From Megalonaias nervosa (lineage: Eukaryota > Mollusca > Bivalvia > Unionida > Unionidae): 64,000 nt of DNA. Shown in pieces: positions 12,401 to 20,870 of the stretch (within the stretch, counting starts at the first letter, position 1; each line of letters opens with the position of its first letter). Position numbers and translations under genes: made by a program. The notes beneath the pieces were generated by a model, which made no database searches, was not told the DNA's origin, and saw only the letters and a program-made list of their open reading frames with translations. Where the stretch lies: positions 1-64,000 of the forward strand of contig JAECUM010006660.1 of NCBI GenBank assembly GCA_016617855.1. Direction: 5' to 3'.

Positions 12401-13179
12401 ACGTCCTTGTTGACCAAGAGGGAGTATTTGACAGAACCTTCTCGTTACTTTCAGATGATTCACGACAAAACCAAATACACGAAACGCGTGGACGTCCTTC
12501 GTGAAGACTTGATCTTAGTCAATTACGAAGAAGAACTGGACTTTGTACATGCCAACGAATTTTGAAATGTCATCATTGCCTTACACCAGTTAGGGAATCG
12601 GGTGCTGTATTTTGACACGGACAGTTGCATCTACATCGATCGCCGTGATCACCGTCACCCTGACATCGAAGGCGACCGTTTAGGAGCGTAGACGGACGAG
12701 CACCCCGACGACAAGATTCTAAGTTTTGCTAGTTGCGGTCCTCAAACTTGGCGACGAATACCGTAACAAACAAGGAGAAGTGCACACGGACAGTAAAGTG
12801 AAAGGATTAACTCTAAACTATCGCACCAGTCAAGTGGTGAACTTTGGCATGTTGAAAGAAGCTTTGCAATCTGGAGAGGATCAAGAGTGTAAAGTGGCCA
12901 CCTACGAACCGCACAAGATTGTACGTTTACCCATACATCAAACTGTCAGTCGACCTTTGGAAAAACTCTATCAAATCGTGTACCAGAAGGGAGTGCAGCT
13001 TCCCAATCACTTCACCTTACCTTACCGACACGTCGAAATTGGTCAGAATATTAAAAGGGAAAATGTCCAAACCGATCGTTCATTGTGACTACAAACAGCA
13101 AGCGAGAAAGATAAATCCTTTTAAACAAACACGATTCAAGTTCAGTGATTCTCAAGTGGAGTGCGATGCTGCGCCTTGA
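9477..13179 (+). pseudogene. Protein-primed family B DNA polymerase, broken
   Basis: Replicative polymerase of Polintons. The start codon is degraded (TTG at 9477; copy 2 has ATG at 63425). Recognisable parts in order: the Polinton-specific N-terminal domain (about 9735-10020); a Cys/His-rich zinc-binding stretch (about 10480-10826); an exonuclease I motif FIFLDFE at about 10887, followed directly by a stop; palm motif A DVCSLYP at about 11854; a palm motif B region (about 12345-12400, with AKVMLN); palm motif C YFDTDS at about 12606; and a thumb region with KVKGLTL (about 12800). The span of 3.7 kb fits the 1,000-1,300 residues usual for the family. More than ten stops and frameshifts (for example TAA in the N-terminus, TGA after the exonuclease motif, TAA near 11129, TAG near 12689) make it inactive. 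Confidence 0.9.
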
Positions 13180-13242
13180 GATTGCAGTGATGCTAGACGC
13201 TGTTACCTCAGCGATTCAGTTCTCATCATGCGAATTCTGTTA

Positions 13243-13244
13243 TG

Positions 13245-13277
<33 letters not shown>

Positions 13278-13297
13278 GCTACTACTACTACTACACA
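13243..13297. repeat. (ACT)n trinucleotide repeat
   Basis: About 18 near-perfect ACT units precede and are in frame with the BIR gene. They could add a poly-Thr leader if translation began at 13242, but the ATG at 13302 is the more natural start. Confidence 0.9.
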
Positions 13298-13301
13298 TAC
13301 T

Positions 13302-13775
13302 ATGGAAAGTAATGATGTGCGTGTCAAACCTGTCGCATGTGAAAGCGATGTCACTCGTTATCGTGGACTCTTTACTGGTTTTCATTGTCAATGTCATCCT
13401 CAACGTGAAACCGTGCGGCTACCACCCTACGGATGTCATCCATCCCTGAGCAAACTACTTCGGGTTTCACCGTACCCTCATCGAAATGAACCTGTGAAAG
13501 AAGAATATTCGTTCCTTGTGCGGTTGTGTGAATATTGCGACTTTGAAAGTCGATTCCAAACCTTCCAAGGAAAGTGGCCTAACTATCTGGGAGGAGCTAC
13601 CCCCGAAGAACTAGCAAGAGCAGGATTTATCAATTTGAACAAAGGTGATAAAGTCAAGTGCTTCAGTTACGGTGTGTCACTTCACCAGTGGGAGCAGAAA
13701 CATTCAGCTTGCCTAGAACATGCTCCATGGTCTCCGCACTGTTACTATCTACCTTTGGTGGGACGGCCTCAGTAA
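13302..13775 (+). CDS. BIR-domain (IAP-like) protein, frame drifts at the end
   Basis: A single baculovirus-IAP-repeat domain is recognisable at about residues 70-145 counted from the ATG at 13302. It has TFQGKWP, then ELARAGF, then KVKCFSYGVSLHQW and EHAPWSPHC. The family zinc site is C-x2-C-x16-H-x6-C. Here the first Cys, the His (in LEHAPW) and the last Cys are visible, but the second Cys of the first pair appears as Tyr (CFSY), so zinc binding is doubtful. IAP proteins block caspases or act in immune signalling. No RING domain follows. The frame ends at a TAA at 13773, just after the domain, while an overlapping frame continues to 13938. It lies between PolB and two unrecognised genes. 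An anti-apoptotic role in the ancestor is inference. Confidence 0.75.
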   Translation: MESNDVRVKPVACESDVTRYRGLFTGFHCQCHPQRETVRLPPYGCHPSLSKLLRVSPYPHRNEPVKEEYSFLVRLCEYCDFESRFQTFQGKWPNYLGGATPEELARAGFINLNKGDKVKCFSYGVSLHQWEQKHSACLEHAPWSPHCYYLPLVGRPQ

Positions 13776-13782
13776 TCTCTTC

Positions 13783-14181
13783 ATGGATACTTTACAAGAG
13801 ATCATTCATGGCTTCGCTATGGAGTTGAAAGAATGCATTTACCGAGAGTTTGTCAAAATTCAAGTCAAACGCAAAGAACAATTGCATTCGTTACGTCACC
13901 AATGTTTAAACCACTGGAACCTGAATGCTGTCAGATGACTGATTCATTAGAAAGCGATGCAGTTATCAGACATCGATCAACTCCTGAATGATCAGAAGGA
14001 CTGGTTTGCTACTGATTCTATTTACTACAAGGTAGACTTACTGCGACTAATTCCAAAGGAAGAGTTAGCGGGTTACCAAAATCTTTTACACAATCTAAAC
14101 TTGGTTCAAGAGGAAACTTTTGTACGGAGTTTGATGTGCAAGTCAGTGACTAAACAATTTAGATTCTCCATTGAAATATGA
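13783..14181 (+). pseudogene. Unrecognised ORF after the BIR gene, two internal stops
   Basis: One frame runs from the ATG at 13783 to the TGA at 14179-14181, about 132 codons, with in-frame TGA and TAG close together near 13936-13950. The product is mixed helical and charged (MDTLQEIIHGF start; KDWFATDSIYYKVDLLRL in the second half), without a motif I know. It may be a separate gene or a C-terminal extension of the BIR protein. Confidence 0.4.
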
Positions 14182-14226
14182 CCAGCTCTGTGCAGAAAGC
14201 ACACTTATTTCCTCCGACAAAAAGAG

Positions 14227-14236
14227 GTATAAAAAT
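14227..14236 (+). promoter_or_regulatory. TATA box (GTATAAAAAT)
   Basis: TATAAAAA element about 60 bases upstream of the next open frame. It belongs to a set of similar boxes in front of core genes of this element. Confidence 0.5.
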
Positions 14237-14274
14237 TTGCTACCATGCCACGACCTTTTTCATTAGTGATATAA

Positions 14275-14948
14275 CAGATTCCGTGGAAGGATGTGAATGA
14301 CACAATTCAGACTGTTGAGGATTACCAACACTTTTTACGAGAACTGTGTCCATTGAATTGGGGTCGCCGTTTGGTGCGTGTCTTAGTGACTTACTTTCTG
14401 GGATTTCGTTTACCAGCCGATTTCTTGTGGACTTTTTACAAACAGTACTTACCACAAAAACATGATGGTGTTTCCCTTAAATGCGCATGTGAAATTTTAG
14501 CCACTCCGGATGCTTGCGAAGATTTATGTATATTACTGGAAAAATCTTGGTTTCAAGGCTTAGACGAACGACGTGGCTTGCATTGCCCAAGGTTATGCAT
14601 TCAAAGGAAAAAGTGAACTTAAAGTGTCCAGTGAAAAAGAAAACCTTTAAACCTGTGTTAGCCACAGTGCCAGAAGAACCCGACACCGAAGAAAACCACC
14701 CCAATCAGGACAGGACTGTCATTGACAAGGCCATTTCGGTAAAACCCCTGTGCGACTGTGCCAGTGTGGAGTCTCTAAGAATATTACCCAGTGTCCCCTG
14801 GACACCACATCTTCGTCACAAAAATATCTTGTATAGTGACTTGTTTATATCCCACCTTTATCGTTTTGATGTGTATTTGATCGATGTACTTAACCATTTG
14901 GATTTTATGTATTTTTGTCTTTCGTGTTCAATTTTAAAAATGTTTTGA
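14275..14948 (+). pseudogene. Unrecognised gene with NWGR motif, one frameshift
   Basis: The first frame opens after a TAA at 14274 and runs to 14616; its ATG is lost or displaced (nearest ATGs are out of frame). The second, overlapping frame runs 14514-14948 and is Pro/Glu/Lys-rich, then hydrophobic. The first half is helical and aromatic with LCPLNWGRRLVRVLVTYF. NWGR is the signature tetrapeptide of the BH1 region of Bcl-2 family proteins. No matching BH2 or BH3 segment is evident, so I treat that as suggestive only. AATAAA lies right at the end (14949). Confidence 0.4.
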
Positions 14949-15022
14949 AATAAACGTGTCCTGAAAGAGTATAAACACTCTTGTCTTGTCTGTGTTCGTT
15001 GCAAAAGTGACATCCCCTTCAC

Positions 15023-15745
15023 TATGACTACCTCTGCTGTCTCTGATCCCTCTTCCTCCGCTTTCAAAGTCATCGACAAAAACTTAGATCGTGCTAGTTG
15101 GGAGGCCTAGTATCTTCGTCATCAATTGAACATGTTAATTGCTGGACCGAACGGTTCAGGCAAAATCGAATTTGTCAAACGTTTGATCGAACATAAAAAT
15201 CATTTGATCGATCGTCCTCCTCAACGTATCGTGTGGTGTAATAAAGAGTGGCAATCGGCGTACAGTCTCCTACGAGAAAGTCAAGGAGATTCCATCGTGT
15301 TTGTAGAAGACATTCCTCGCAAAGACGACGTGATCGTGTCTGACCGCAGTCAAATCCATCTGGTCATCTTCGACGACATGTTAGAGAAGATGAAGAAGAA
15401 ATAAAACTGTGGTTTACGTGCAAAGGGCATCATCGTAATGCCAGTGTCATTTACAGCACTCAAAATATGTTTCAACAAAGTAAAGCCCATCGCACCATCA
15501 GTCGCAATGCTCATTACGTGGTCTTGTTTAAAAGCCCTAGAGATAAATCGCAAGTGCAAGTCTTAGCCAAACAGTTAAGACCTCCTTGGGTGACTCATGC
15601 GTACGACGATGCCATTTATACCCCTCACGCCTATTTACGTGGATTTAAAACCCACCATCCCCGATTATTTGCGATTTCGTACCCATCTGTTTCACCACTG
15701 GTGCCAAGACGGAGGCCTGTCGTGTACATGTCCCCGTCGACTTAA
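15023..15745 (+). pseudogene. FtsK/HerA-type genome-packaging ATPase, broken
   Basis: Start ATG at 15023. An in-frame TAG lies at about 15108, before the P-loop. Walker A is GPNGSGK at about 15145-15165 and Walker B is LVIFDDM at about 15360-15380. The frame shifts around 15400 into a region with TQNMFQQ-type sequence, and shifts again near 15630 into the C-terminal part (DLKPTIPDYLRF). In this family the ATPase pumps DNA into a preformed capsid. Length and order fit Polintons. In the final frame no stop separates this gene from the next one at 15799, so the stop codon seems lost. Confidence 0.85.
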
Positions 15746-15750
15746 AAAAA

Positions 15751-15760
15751 TCTATAAAAA
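15751..15760 (+). promoter_or_regulatory. TATA box (CTATAAAAAC)
   Basis: TATAAAAA about 48 bases before the ATG at 15799, at the end of the ATPase frame. Confidence 0.55.
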
Positions 15761-15798
15761 CCTCGGACACCTTTGGTCAGTCTCACACATCGTCAACA

Positions 15799-16223
15799 TG
15801 ACTTCCATTCAGTCTCATCTTCCCGTCAAAGTGATTCGTTCTTTGTACGGCATCAGTCACGAGACAAATCCACAAATACGTGCTCGTGTCTTTGAAGCCA
15901 GTCTCAGAGAAGTCTTACGATGGTTTACGGTGACAGCACGTAAATTACTGCAAGGCATCATTCACAACCCTAATCAAAGCAAACGCTTTTTTGAGAGAAA
16001 GAAAGTAGCCTTGATGCAACTGGCAGATCCCCGCAGTTGCACTCAAACCAAAAGGCAAATCATTTTGAAATCTGGATGTAGCGGTTCTATAGGTGTCATC
16101 ATTTCCTCCTTCTTAAAATGCCCCAAAAGCCATCCCCAAGGAAAGAGCTACTGCCCGACCCAAACGTACCCAGAAGAAAAAAGAGCAGTGGTGTCAAGAC
16201 CAGGTCAAAGCCCTAGAAAATGA
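15799..16223 (+). CDS. Small Polinton virion-type protein, intact frame
   Basis: Open frame from the ATG at 15799 (MTSIQSHLPVKVIRSLYG) to the TGA at 16221-16223, 141 residues. The middle part (RKKVALMQLADPRS, then KRQIILKSGCSGSIGVI) follows the pattern of a small protein common in Polintons, in which a Lys/Arg-rich helix precedes a Gly-rich hydrophobic patch. I infer a virion or capsid-associated role and do not know its reaction. A second protein of similar plan is at 17172. The stop overlaps the start of the next frame as ATGA (16220). Confidence 0.5.
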
Positions 16224-16710
16224 AAAGTCCAAAGAAAAAGAAAAAGAAAAGTCCCAAGAAAAGACCCCAGAAATCAGCTTCTACCAGCAAGAGAGGCACT
16301 ACATCCAGGACGCAACCTTACATTCCCAAGCCACGACCTGCAGCGGCGGTGACCGCGTCTCCAGTAGCCTCAGGTTCTTCCACTTCTACGTTGCTTGTGA
16401 TGCCACCCAAACCCGATTTGACATGCGTCTTTCCTAATTTGATGAAAAATGGACACCTGTGTTTCCAGGAACGTCTCCTGCAGTAGTGACATCCTCCTCC
16501 TCTTTAGCTGCTGCGGCAGCTGCTAAGAAAGTACCATCCCCCAAAATCAAAGTCCAAGAGAGATCGGGTATGTTACAGAGTTTACTGGATTTATCCAAGC
16601 AAGAACTGTCCCGACTTAGTCCGGTGCGAACCTCTCAAAGTCGAGTGATGCCTGCCATTAAAAGGATACGACGGACCGACAATCATTTGAGACGCATTCC
16701 ACAACTATAA
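16220..16710 (+). pseudogene. Lys/Pro/Ala-rich basic protein, one frameshift
   Basis: It begins with the ATG at 16220 overlapping the upstream stop. The N-terminus has SPKKKKKKSPKK, the Ser-Pro-Lys-Lys repeat style of histone H1 and other DNA-condensing proteins, followed by Ser/Thr/Pro and Ala-rich stretches. A frameshift near 16440-16490 joins it to a frame with AAAAAAKK, then LLDLSKQELSRLSP, and a basic end at 16710. A DNA-core or virion role is inference from composition and position between the ATPase and integrase genes. Confidence 0.5.
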
Positions 16711-16714
16711 AAAG
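16703..16714 (+). promoter_or_regulatory. TATA box (ACTATAAAAAGA)
   Basis: CAACTATAAAAAG occurs here and again at 19098, each about 20 bases before an ATG. This supports a repeated promoter signature within the element. Confidence 0.6.
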
Positions 16715-16729
16715 ACCTGGGGGCAAACG

Positions 16730-16993
16730 ATGGGAATCAGTGTTTTTGTGCTCCTAAGCGCAAAAAGGTGTCACCTACGAGAAGTGCACACCACCACCAT
16801 CGTCGTTCTCCTGTCCAAAAAGGAAAAGGAAAAGAAAACAACAATCTCTTCGTTGGATTTCGCATCCGTAAGGACGCATAGCCATGTTTCGACGTCTACC
16901 CAAGAAAAGACCCAGTCCTCCAAAGAAAAAGAGGTTACTGCAAAGAGGACGATTTTGTATGCCTGTTTTGCTACCACAGCATCAATAACATTT
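16730..16993 (+). pseudogene. His/Lys/Arg-rich small protein, copy 1 of a tandem pair
   Basis: The coding-looking frame reads DGNQCFCAPKRKKVSPTRSAHHHHRR in part, is very basic, and breaks at a TAG near 16878. An adjoining segment from the ATG at 16883 is Arg/Lys/Pro-rich (MFRRLPKKRP) and ends at a TAA near 16988. The function is unknown; the composition suggests a nucleic-acid-binding virion core component. The first part is repeated directly at 17047. Confidence 0.4.
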
Positions 16994-17046
16994 TACTGGT
17001 CTATTGCCACCAGTAAAAAAAAAAGATAAAAGGACGCATGACAAGC

Positions 17047-17170
17047 GATGAACTTCAGTGTATTTTTGCTACTGAACCAAAAAGAAATCACCTAAAAGAA
17101 GTGCACACCATCACTCTCTCGCTAGAAAAGGAAAGAAAAGAAAAGGATTGCCTAGTCGTTTAGCCAAACA
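17047..17170 (+). pseudogene. His/Lys/Arg-rich small protein, copy 2 (decayed)
   Basis: GATGAACTTCAGTGTATTTT and the following bases through AGAAGTGCACACCATCAC align with 16727-16800. This is a direct tandem duplication of the preceding gene, more decayed and lacking a stable frame. Confidence 0.5.
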
Positions 17171-17171
17171 T

Positions 17172-17445
17172 TAAGACCTGTTGTCCGTTCTGTCCAAAGC
17201 CCCTCCACCCATGCGAAAACAACTCATTCATACAGCCTCCAAAGATGTCATCGATACCGTGTAAGAATGTTGTTTGAATGTCTTGAAAGGAACTATACCT
17301 TTGTCTAAACACCAGAAATAACGCTTCGCCAAACATCCACACGTTCTTCAACAAATGGTTCAACAGAATATCCTTTGTCAAAGGAATAGCGGGAGCCATG
17401 CTGGGAGGCCTCCTGGCAGGTGTTTTACCCATGGGTCCAAGATAA
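17172..17445 (+). pseudogene. Polinton small conserved protein, broken
   Basis: The frame contains KDVIDTV-stop-ECCLNVLKGTIPLSKHQK, then FAKHPHVLQQMVQ, and after a frameshift a Gly-rich hydrophobic tail (AGAMLGGLLAGVLP) ending at the TAA at 17443. The order CSLNVLKG, PL-x-K-x-QK, a Lys-rich helix and a GGxL tail is a pattern I associate with a small Polinton/adintovirus protein of probable virion function. At least two stops and one frameshift interrupt it. Confidence 0.55.
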
Positions 17446-17446
17446 A

Positions 17447-17994
17447 ATGGACCAAGAAGATAAAAGGAACGAATTGCAATCGTTGATGGATGGCAGTGAT
17501 TTGTCAGAAACGGTCAAGTGTTGCAGTGACTTCAACTCTTTCATCAGAAAGCTTTAGACGAAAGAACTCGACCGACTCTGAAAGATTTTAAGACCTTGAT
17601 GAAAAGTACATCACCAACACTAACCCCAGTGACCAGGACAGACGCAGCCCCACAGATGCATGTGGAAGAAGAGGCACGAGAAGTCTTTCAATCACCGCCT
17701 ACGGCTCCCATCCCTAGTAAGATTGCAGCGTCCTTGTTGGCTCCTTACCCCACACGTCAACGAGAACTCAAAGCTTGGGTTAAAATGATGGTGTCCATTC
17801 CTCCTTCGACAGAAGTCAAAAAGAAAGAAGGGGAACCAGATGTGAATAAAGAAAGCAAGACAAAAGCCATCCCATTACCACCACCACTACCCTCGACTTC
17901 TACTCCCGTGGCACCTCAGACTCGTAAAGCCGTTTCCAAAACACAATCTCACCCCATCCAGAGTAGCATCAGTGAAGAGTGGGTGACTTATTAA
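17447..17994 (+). pseudogene. Small acidic/Pro-rich Polinton protein, one frameshift
   Basis: The start ATG at 17447 follows the upstream stop directly. The first frame (MDQEDKRNELQSLMDG) ends at a TAG near 17558, and the matching continuation is in another frame (LDERTRPTLKDFKTLM to 17994). The C-terminal half has IPSKIAASLLAPYPTRQREL and a Pro-rich linker. This resembles the short Polinton protein encoded near the integrase in other elements, but I cannot assign a function. Confidence 0.45.
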
Positions 17995-18011
17995 AGAGAG
18001 AGAGAGTCCTG

Positions 18012-19103
18012 ATGGAGAATTTATTCGCCAGCATTTACTACCATCCATCCCATCCTGCGGGATAAGGAGGAGTTCAGAAATTCTATCGTGCTGCCAAAAC
18101 CCGACTGAAAAATGTCCGTTTACCTCAAATGCAACGATTGTTACAAGAACAAGCCACGTACACCTTATACAAACCCATTCGACGAACATTTTCCAGAAAT
18201 CGCACCCGAGTGGAGGGCATCGATCATCAATGGCAGGTCGACCTAGCCAATGTCTCTCATTTGGCCACCTATAATCGTGGCTACAAATATTTGTTTTGTG
18301 TCATCGACGTCTTTCCCAAATTTGCTTGGGTCGTGCCATTGACTTCCAAATCGAGCACTGAGTTAATGCGACCCCTAAAACTGGTATTGAAACAAAGTGG
18401 TCGTCACCCTCTTCTATGACAAAGCGACAAAGGCACCGAATTTCTGAACTAAGCTTAGCAAAAGAAATTAAAAAAATGAGACATTCATATTTTCAACACC
18501 GAGAATCCCGAAACCAAAGCCAGCATCGTGGATCGTTTTCAACGCACCTTGAAAGAACGCATGTGGAAATATTTTACGCATCAACACACTCTCAAGTACA
18601 TTGACGTCTTACCGCATCTGGTCAAAATGCACAACCAATCTTACCATCGGAGCATTGGATGTGCACCCCAAGAAGTGACTCCCGACAATGAAGTTTTTGA
18701 GCGCCTGTTTGTTACGTTGCCGACTGTAGCTGTCCCCAAGAAAGGTGGAGTGTTGACGACGGGAGATTGGGTGCGCATTTCCATAACCAAACACACTTTC
18801 GACAAAGGTTATTTACCCAATTGGATCACCGAATTGTTTCGTGTCACTGGACGAATGCGTGGTCGTCATCCTACCGTCTATGAATTGGAAACCATGAACG
18901 GGGAAGCGCTAAAAGGAACTTTTTATTTCCCCGAGTTACAACGAGTGACAAAAAAAGAAGATGAAGTGTACGACATCGGAAGTATTCTCAAACAAAGATC
19001 CCGTAAATTTGGAAAACGACGTGTCAAAGAAGTCTAAGTACGTTGGAAAGGATATCCTCCCAGTTTTGATTCGTAGATCGACGCTTCGCAAGTCATCAAC
19101 TAT
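18012..19103 (+). pseudogene. Retrovirus-like integrase with C-terminal chromodomain, broken
   Basis: DDE-type integrase that inserts the element into host DNA. The start ATG at 18012 is followed by YYHPSHPAG-stop-GGVQKFY, the Polinton integrase N-terminal signature. The catalytic core has WQVDLA (Asp at about 18240), SDKGTEF (Asp at about 18426, just after an in-frame TGA) and, 35 codons later, VDRFQRTLKERM, where the usual catalytic Glu is Asp (18531). Stops TAA, TAG and TGA lie between about 18450 and 18480. The C-terminal chromodomain (YDIGSILKQR, VRWKGYPPSF) is cut by TAA at 19036 and TAG near 19075. Chromodomain integrases target modified histone tails in related elements. Confidence 0.9.
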
Positions 19104-19111
19104 AAAAAGTG
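19098..19111 (+). promoter_or_regulatory. TATA box (ACTATAAAAAGT)
   Basis: CAACTATAAAAAG lies 18 bases before the ATG at 19119 and is almost identical to the box at 16703. Confidence 0.6.
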
Positions 19112-19118
19112 ACCATCA

Positions 19119-19521
19119 TGCCCTTCAATACAGCGTCAACCACGACAGTGACCACTCCTTCTCCGAGTTCTTTGCAAGATCTACTAAGCAACGAGTGTGG
19201 GTGTGGTGTGGATAACGTGTGCCTAAAACGCAAATCGTCTTTTTCTGCCAAATCTTTGTGGTGTATTGTGTCATCGGTGCTGCCATTGCCAATTTGAATT
19301 TGCAACAAGGAGACAAACAATTGTGGACCATTTTACTCAGCAGTTGCATCGGTCACCTTCTCCCCAATCCTTCCCTGAAATACTGTAACGGTAACAATGG
19401 GAGCCTTGCGTCCGACGCCAGCCACCCTCCCAACAATCACCACCAAAACAATAATAACCCTCTTTTGGACACTCCTCTGATCTCCAGTGACCCCTCGGAA
19501 AGCAGAACTCTGGAATTATGA
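19119..19521 (+). pseudogene. Small transmembrane Polinton protein, one frameshift
   Basis: The frame from ATG 19119 (MPFNTASTTTV) is Ser/Thr/Cys-rich. It shifts near 19210-19230 into a frame with a long hydrophobic segment (IVFFCQIFVVYCVIGAAIANL) followed by LWTILLSSCIGHLLPNPSLK and an Asn/Pro-rich tail. A short membrane protein with a LLSSxxGxLLPNP end is a recurrent Polinton gene. It may be a virion membrane or release factor, which is inference. Confidence 0.6.
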
Positions 19522-19558
19522 AAAACCAATTTTACTTTACTTTACCTAGTGACAGGTC

Positions 19559-20411
19559 ATGGATGTGTTTCCCCACAATACTTTATGCTGTTTCACGGCC
19601 AAATTACGTCAGGCCATCGAATTGGATCACGAATTCCATTGGAAAGTGGCTTTAGTCGAAATCATTCATTCCACACAAATCAAAAACATCACTGAAAATC
19701 AAAACACTTTCCACGTCGAAATCCTGAACAAGTGTAAAAATCCATGAATGACATCCTGTTTTCAGGTATCAAGAATCCAGAACTTAATCCATCATTCACC
19801 ATGTATATATTGAAAATTATGGCAGGCTATTATTTTAGAGGTCAACACTTGGTGGACACGATTGCTTCCATGTTTGAGGAACTATTTGGAAAATCCCTAG
19901 ACAGAGCCAAACGAAGTGTCACCCTCAAGTACCATAAAGTGGCTTGTCGCATGTTGATGAAATTTAAGGACGCCCAAAACGTTGTCCAACAGTTTGAATG
20001 AATGTTTGTTTGAAATTTTGGGTGGGGACACAAACATGGCTCCGAATTTCAACCCTAGCAATACGGAATTTTACAAGTATTTTCGATCCCCTGTAGAACT
20101 GAACGAAGGATTGAGTTTGATCTTCGTGTACTCCGATGTGGTGGAGTACAACGTGGTGGGACACACAGCCCCACCGTTACTGAGTCATTCCTTTCAAAGT
20201 GGATTCTGCAAAAATGAATGACGAGGAAGGTAGAAACACCTGTCACGTTCACCGCGAATTTGTATATCCTCACTATTTGCCCAACAGTAAGTCGTATTTC
20301 GACGCTGTCAAGATTGGTATAAAAGGATATCTGGGACAAAATATTCCATTCTCCAAACGGAATGCCACAGTGAAACTCCATTTTCGAAAACGATACTCTA
20401 ACGACTTGTGA
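19559..20411 (+). pseudogene. Minor capsid protein (penton-like), frameshifted
   Basis: Start ATG 19559 (MDVFPHNT). The following CFTAKLRQAIEL...WKVALVEI matches the penton-like minor capsid protein of Polintons, in which an NT-x(2-4)-F-x-L-x(3)-I-x-L start leads to a W-x-V-x-L-x-E-I strand. A stop at 19744 and frame changes near 20000 and 20205 interrupt it. The C-terminal end (FVYPHYLPNSKSYFDAVKI, then VKLHFRKR) is typical and stops at 20411. Single-jelly-roll pentons occupy capsid vertices. Confidence 0.8.
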
Positions 20412-20414
20412 CTC

Positions 20415-20852
20415 ATGTATCCAGTGTACCAAGGAGTCGCTCGACAGCGAGGACATGGTTTAGGAGATATGCTGAAATATGCCTTTCGTTCGGTGGCCCC
20501 CGTCTTAAAACCAATGGTGATACGAGTATTGCACGCCTTGAAAGATGCCGCTTTGACGCAAGGCAAAGAAATTCTCCAAAATGTCATCATCGACAAACAA
20601 AACCATAAAGAAGCCTTCTTGAGAGCAGATAAAAATGTCTTGCTTCAAACTGGAAAAGACATTTTGGGTCGACGAGACACTCCTATAAATGCATTGAACG
20701 CTGCCTAGTCAGGCATTCCTGCTTCCCTAACGCCACAGCAAGGACAAGGTAGAAAGAGACGACAACGAAGACACCGCTCCAGAGGACTTCACACACCCAG
20801 AACTAGAAAGACCAAGAAAAAAAAGAACCGTCAGAGAATTAGACGTTTTTGA
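20415..20852 (+). pseudogene. Basic capsid-associated small protein
   Basis: It begins three bases after the minor capsid stop. MYPVYQGVARQRGHGLGDMLK is followed by RSVAPVLKP and a helical segment (ALKDAALTQGKEIL). After an in-frame TAG at about 20706 a strongly basic tail (RKRRQRRHR, KTKKKKN) ends at 20852. Polintons and adintoviruses carry a protein of this plan next to the capsid genes, often compared with adenovirus core or minor proteins. Apart from the TAG it is fairly well preserved. Confidence 0.65.
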
Positions 20853-20870
20853 TTAATAAAAACAAAACTG

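Noticed and set aside
14275..14616. Firm assignment as a Bcl-2 homologue
   Set aside because: Only the NWGR tetrapeptide matches; BH2 and BH3 features are not visible.
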